From a virus, in IMG/VR virus record IMGVR_UViG_3300009080_000022, positions 1-42,614 of that record: a stretch of DNA of 42,614 bases. One strand, written 5' to 3'. A program made the translations under genes and the position numbers. Under the pieces are notes generated by a model. It saw only the letters and a list, made by a program, of their open reading frames with translations. It was not told the origin of the DNA and searched no databases. Positions 38,928-42,614 of the stretch are shown piece after piece (position 1 is the first letter of the stretch; each line of letters begins with the position of its first letter).

Positions 38928-41492
38928 ATGGCAAATCAAGGTTTTGTACAACAATTAAATCTCGCTGAAGTTACTGATGGCGAAAAGATTATTAATAACC
39001 TTGCAGGAGGTACATCTGCAAAAGATTTACAAGTATTCAAAGGATTATCTTCTGAGAAATCGTTACTGTTTTTTAATAGATTTCAAAATACTGCGATAAC
39101 TGAAGAATCTGCAAAATCAATTGAACTTGGAACTAAATTTATATTTAATAGTGTATTTAATTACACAGATGATGATGTTGTTGAGATTCAACCTATTAAT
39201 CTAATTGAAGATTTTAGTTTTGAATATGTAGGATTTGCTGCTGACGGTGTAATATCAAATCCTTTGGCAGGTTATGATATTACATTTGATAGAGGACAAT
39301 CATATGAACCTGGAACCTATCAAGTTAAATTTAAAGGTGGTAGTGGAACATTTGAATCTGCTGAAGCAACAGTTATAGTATCTGATGGTGCTCCTGGTTC
39401 TACTGGATTTCGTGGACAAATATCTTCTGTTGAAATTACTAGCAGCGGCACTACACAAGTAAGTGGTGATGATATTGTAGGATTTAAACAGGGAGAAGTT
39501 CTAACTGTATCACAATTTAAGGAGGGATCTTCAGCTTATACTGTAGGTGATTTGCCGGGTGATTTGTCGGGTGTTCCTGGACAAGGTTTTACCGTAACAT
39601 TGACTGGATTTCCCTGGAGAGTAATTTTAGTTGGAAATTATTCATGGGATCCTGCGGATTTAGAAACCCAAGAATTGTCGGTTGAGATTAGTAATACAAG
39701 TGAAAAATTAAATGGAACGTATGATATACTTAGACAAAATGGTGTAAACAAATTTATATCTTCAAATAATAGTACTGAAAAGGCATATGATATTAACAGG
39801 AAAATCTTTGCCCAAGAAAATATTACTACTAATTTAAATTTATTTGACGTTGATGGTGATGGAGTTCTCTCTACTTTTGATATTGATTTATTGGAAGTAT
39901 TCTTTATAAATAGTGAGAATTTTGATCAAACAATACTTGCAGATTTTCTTGATGATGTTAAAACTTGGGTGCAAAGTTATATTGCTGCAGGCAATGCACC
40001 AGGTAATGATGCTGTTAGAACTAATCCTGTTTCATTAGTAGCATATATGGAAGGGTTGAATAAGAAATTAATTAATATTGATGGTATTGGTGAAGATCCA
40101 AGTTCTTCTGATATTACATTATTACGTACTTACATTTCAAACTCTACCAACTCTGATGGTGCAACGGTAGTAAATCCAGGACTATTATATGAACCAATTG
40201 CTGCTAGTACTTCTATTAATCAATCAGAAGTAAATGTTACTGGATTAGGACATGTTATTGCAACCGGAGTAAGAGTAAGAGAATATCCTAATTACACCTT
40301 TACTACTGATGAATATGTAAAACCATTCTTTACGATCTATGAAAAAATAGCTGGATCTGATAAAAATATCTTTGATACTTTTTCTAAGTTTGGGAGAAAG
40401 ATGACATGCAAAACAAATCAAAGTAATTGGATTGCAGTTTCTATTGGCAGTTCTTATAATCAAGGAAATATTGATTATAGAATTGCAGACAAATTTACAT
40501 CAATTATCGATAATGTTGTAAATTATTTTGTAATTGTAGTTGCTTCAGGTGAAGGATTTTCTGTTGGAACAACATTTAGTATTTTCAATTTACAGGTAGT
40601 CAGTTCATTTCCTGTTATTGGTTCTAATGATACTGGTGTAGAGTATGGTATATTTGATGCAAATGGGAGAGATAATTTTTATCTTAGAACACAACCAAGA
40701 TCAACATTAGCATCTGAAAAAGAAATTGTATTGATCGCAGAATCATATATTCTAACATCAGATGAAAGCACCACATATGCTGGTCAAAATGTACCTACAA
40801 CAACATTATTCCCAGATGTTATCTTTAAGAGAGATGACTCTCTAACTATTGAAAATGTTGGTAATTTAGAACCACCTGAAATTCTTGAATCTGGTAATCA
40901 AGCAGAAGGATATGGTAGAGAAGGTGGATTTACTTATAATGTAGATGATGGATATACAGTAGAACTTGATAATGTTAGCAACACAGTAGATCAATCTACA
41001 TTTTTAAAAAATCGAAAGTATAGAATTGACTCAGATTTATATTATGAAAGAAGTATTAACGTTGATGGATTACTGACTGCATTTGATCCTGATAATTTTA
41101 ATAGTAATGATAATCAATTAGCAGAAGATGTATCACCTGGTATTTTTATTAGTGATGCAGGTTCACAAATTACTAATGATCTTAGATCTGACTTTGCTGG
41201 TAAGACACGTTCATTTTCTAGTGATTATAATCCATGGGAAGCAGTGGATGGTAAAATACAAACCACTTCATTTAGAGTCAATATTAATGATCTATTCTTC
41301 TCTACTAGTATTGATATAGATTTGCGTCAAAATGGACTTACCGTTGATAATAGTAAATTTGTCGATGGTAATGGTAACTTAGGAGAAACCTTATCAGATA
41401 ATTTTGCTATTGTTCCCGCAAATCCGACAGCATATAAATTAAAAGTCACTATTAATGGAGAAGAGTTCTTCATTATCATGAAGAAGGTCTAG
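38928..41492 (+). CDS. Tail fibre protein with dockerin-like calcium loops, 854 aa
   Basis: The N-terminus (VQQLNLAEVTDGEKIINNLA, SAKDLQVFKGLSSEKSLLFF) parallels the preceding LRR gene and may dock to the same virion site. Residues 307-318 form a DVDGDGVLSTFD loop, matching the calcium-binding DxDxDGxxxxxD of dockerins and EF hands, followed by IDLLEVFF. A second, weaker copy is at 383-401 (NIDGIGEDPSSSDITLLRTY). Dockerins have two such loop-helix units; here they are 76 residues apart, more than usual. The C-terminal half is beta-rich with fibre-like strands, closing with VTINGEEFFIIMKK. A calcium-stabilised fibre protein is the likely interpretation. Its stop overlaps the stop of the convergent next gene. 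Confidence 0.72.
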   Translation: MANQGFVQQLNLAEVTDGEKIINNLAGGTSAKDLQVFKGLSSEKSLLFFNRFQNTAITEESAKSIELGTKFIFNSVFNYTDDDVVEIQPINLIEDFSFEYVGFAADGVISNPLAGYDITFDRGQSYEPGTYQVKFKGGSGTFESAEATVIVSDGAPGSTGFRGQISSVEITSSGTTQVSGDDIVGFKQGEVLTVSQFKEGSSAYTVGDLPGDLSGVPGQGFTVTLTGFPWRVILVGNYSWDPADLETQELSVEISNTSEKLNGTYDILRQNGVNKFISSNNSTEKAYDINRKIFAQENITTNLNLFDVDGDGVLSTFDIDLLEVFFINSENFDQTILADFLDDVKTWVQSYIAAGNAPGNDAVRTNPVSLVAYMEGLNKKLINIDGIGEDPSSSDITLLRTYISNSTNSDGATVVNPGLLYEPIAASTSINQSEVNVTGLGHVIATGVRVREYPNYTFTTDEYVKPFFTIYEKIAGSDKNIFDTFSKFGRKMTCKTNQSNWIAVSIGSSYNQGNIDYRIADKFTSIIDNVVNYFVIVVASGEGFSVGTTFSIFNLQVVSSFPVIGSNDTGVEYGIFDANGRDNFYLRTQPRSTLASEKEIVLIAESYILTSDESTTYAGQNVPTTTLFPDVIFKRDDSLTIENVGNLEPPEILESGNQAEGYGREGGFTYNVDDGYTVELDNVSNTVDQSTFLKNRKYRIDSDLYYERSINVDGLLTAFDPDNFNSNDNQLAEDVSPGIFISDAGSQITNDLRSDFAGKTRSFSSDYNPWEAVDGKIQTTSFRVNINDLFFSTSIDIDLRQNGLTVDNSKFVDGNGNLGETLSDNFAIVPANPTAYKLKVTINGEEFFIIMKKV

Positions 41493-42614
41493 TTGCCATC
41501 AATGACATCTTGAGGAATACTATCTCCAATAAGTAGATCATACTTTGATCCACTAAAATCAATTCTCAGTTTCTTGTCAACATCAAGATCAGATGTGGTT
41601 ACGCCTGCAGGGATTTCTAAAATGTCTGCAACTGGATGTCTTGCAGAAATAACTCTAACATTTAATCCACCAGCAATACCCATATCTGGTTCATTGATAG
41701 TAGTAGATAGACCAATAGCAGAACTATCAAATGGTGGTGAAGTATCAAGAGGAGGGCAGCATAGTTCTCTATTTGTTGTGGTATTAGTAAATGTATAGAC
41801 AGTCAATGGATTCATGCTATTTTGAATTCTGGTCTCTACACCACTAGTGGTAGCAAATGGATGAACAAATCTTACAAATGGTATAAAGGATTCAGTTTGT
41901 GAGTTACCTAATACTACTTCATAAACTTTACTTCTAAATTGTATAAAGTCAAAGGGATCATCAGCAGAATTTGTACTGGTTCTCTTAGCAGGACTAAAGT
42001 CCTGGTTCTGCATATTAATAATTGGATGAATTCTTAGATCAGAGTTAGTAATATTATTAGTAACTGTCAATCCATTGTCAGTTGTGCCAGTGTAATGCTT
42101 ACCATATACACTATATGCACCTTGGAACTCACTAAACTCGTTAAAGTAAATTAGTTTGGTTGTACCACTAATTTCTGTCCTACGCACATAAGAATCACTA
42201 GGTAATACTCTGTTAGTAGATCCAATATTAATAGGAATACTATTAGGATTGTGGAACCATGAAATCGCTTCAGCACTTGATATAGAAATTGAAGAAGTCA
42301 CTTTGTAATATTGATCACTTCCAGTAGATCCTGCTGTATTACCTAAAGTAGTTTTATTAGTAATGTTAGCACCTTTACTGATGCGATTGGATCTATTTTT
42401 ATAGGACCAACGTTGGACCCAGTAATCAGATGTATTGAACTTAGTCCAATCAATTTGTTTACTTTGAGGATTGCCATCATCATTATTAACTACATCATCC
42501 CACACATATGCCTTAGGGTTCAGTTTAATAATATAATTGTATTGATAGTTACTATTTCTTCTTATTTTAATGTAACCAACAATTCTTCCAATTGGAATAT
42601 AATCATTAGAACCA
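41489..42614 (-). CDS. Minus-strand protein, 5' end beyond the window
   Basis: The frame is open from the window edge to a stop at 41489-41491, so the gene is cut at its 5' end; the apparent GTG start at 42503-42505 is internal. The visible part reads, from the edge, DYIPIGRIVGYIKIRRNSNY, later DYWVQRWSYKNRSN and ISIGSTNRVLPSD-like beta strands. The C-terminus (VRVISARHPVADILEIPAGV, then LDVDKKLRIDFSGSKYDLLI) looks like a small beta domain. I cannot assign a family. Two close cysteines (ELCCPPLD) are present. It converges on the dockerin-like gene with stop codons overlapping by four bases and no terminator between. A structural role is likely from context. Confidence 0.7.
   Translation of the reverse strand, partial: GSNDYIPIGRIVGYIKIRRNSNYQYNYIIKLNPKAYVWDDVVNNDDGNPQSKQIDWTKFNTSDYWVQRWSYKNRSNRISKGANITNKTTLGNTAGSTGSDQYYKVTSSISISSAEAISWFHNPNSIPINIGSTNRVLPSDSYVRRTEISGTTKLIYFNEFSEFQGAYSVYGKHYTGTTDNGLTVTNNITNSDLRIHPIINMQNQDFSPAKRTSTNSADDPFDFIQFRSKVYEVVLGNSQTESFIPFVRFVHPFATTSGVETRIQNSMNPLTVYTFTNTTTNRELCCPPLDTSPPFDSSAIGLSTTINEPDMGIAGGLNVRVISARHPVADILEIPAGVTTSDLDVDKKLRIDFSGSKYDLLIGDSIPQDVIDGN

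Overview
The window is AT-rich double-stranded DNA phage sequence. It is the tail and baseplate part of a T4-like marine cyanophage (myovirus infecting Prochlorococcus or Synechococcus, now placed near Kyanoviridae). This rests on recognisable T4-type proteins (gp53, gp48, gp4, gp54-like, gp26, gp51-like, gp27-like and a split gp5), T4-type late-promoter octamers (TATAAATA), a phage-borne tRNA-Leu, densely packed genes joined by 1-4 nt stop/start overlaps, and a run of giant tail-fibre genes starting MALTR, as cyanophage fibres do. The host assignment is recalled family knowledge; no search was run.

Layout. 1-689: three small plus-strand genes of unknown function, after the last codons of a gene that enters from outside. 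707-3345: a minus-strand late operon, transcribed gp4 (head completion), a conserved unknown, gp48 (tail-tube cap), gp53 (baseplate wedge). 3346-3389: a divergent promoter gap. 3390-15509: the plus-strand baseplate-hub and tail-tube operon, in order gp54-like, gp26, gp51-like, a tape-measure candidate, a coiled-coil protein with a muralytic domain, gp27-like, a small acidic protein, a gp5 OB-fold protein and a gp5-type beta-helix spike. 15510-16647: a small island of a different kind, with a consensus sigma70 promoter, a 59-residue protein, tRNA-Leu(UAA) and four small genes, one resembling a Phd/YefM antitoxin. 16686-41492: about 25 kb of six very large plus-strand genes (854-1874 residues each) for fibre, spike or adhesin proteins. 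They include a pectin-lyase-type beta-helix, a paralogous pair, a leucine-rich-repeat protein and a protein with dockerin-like calcium loops. 41489-42614: a minus-strand gene cut by the window edge.

How the genes fit together. The hub genes would build the central hub and needle (gp27-like, gp5 parts), the tube start (gp54, gp48) and the length ruler, with gp26/gp51 as assembly factors. The large fibre block supplies host recognition. The most striking signals are a probable programmed -1 frameshift joining gp26 to gp51 just before the tape-measure candidate, the splitting of T4 gp5 into separate genes with wall-cutting domains moved elsewhere, a homogenised Gly-Thr-Asn minisatellite inside the gp5-like protein, an early-type gene island inserted between two late blocks, and LRR and dockerin modules in adjacent fibre genes. 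No gene-free stretch exceeds 300 bases; the longest gap is the promoter region at 15510-15572.
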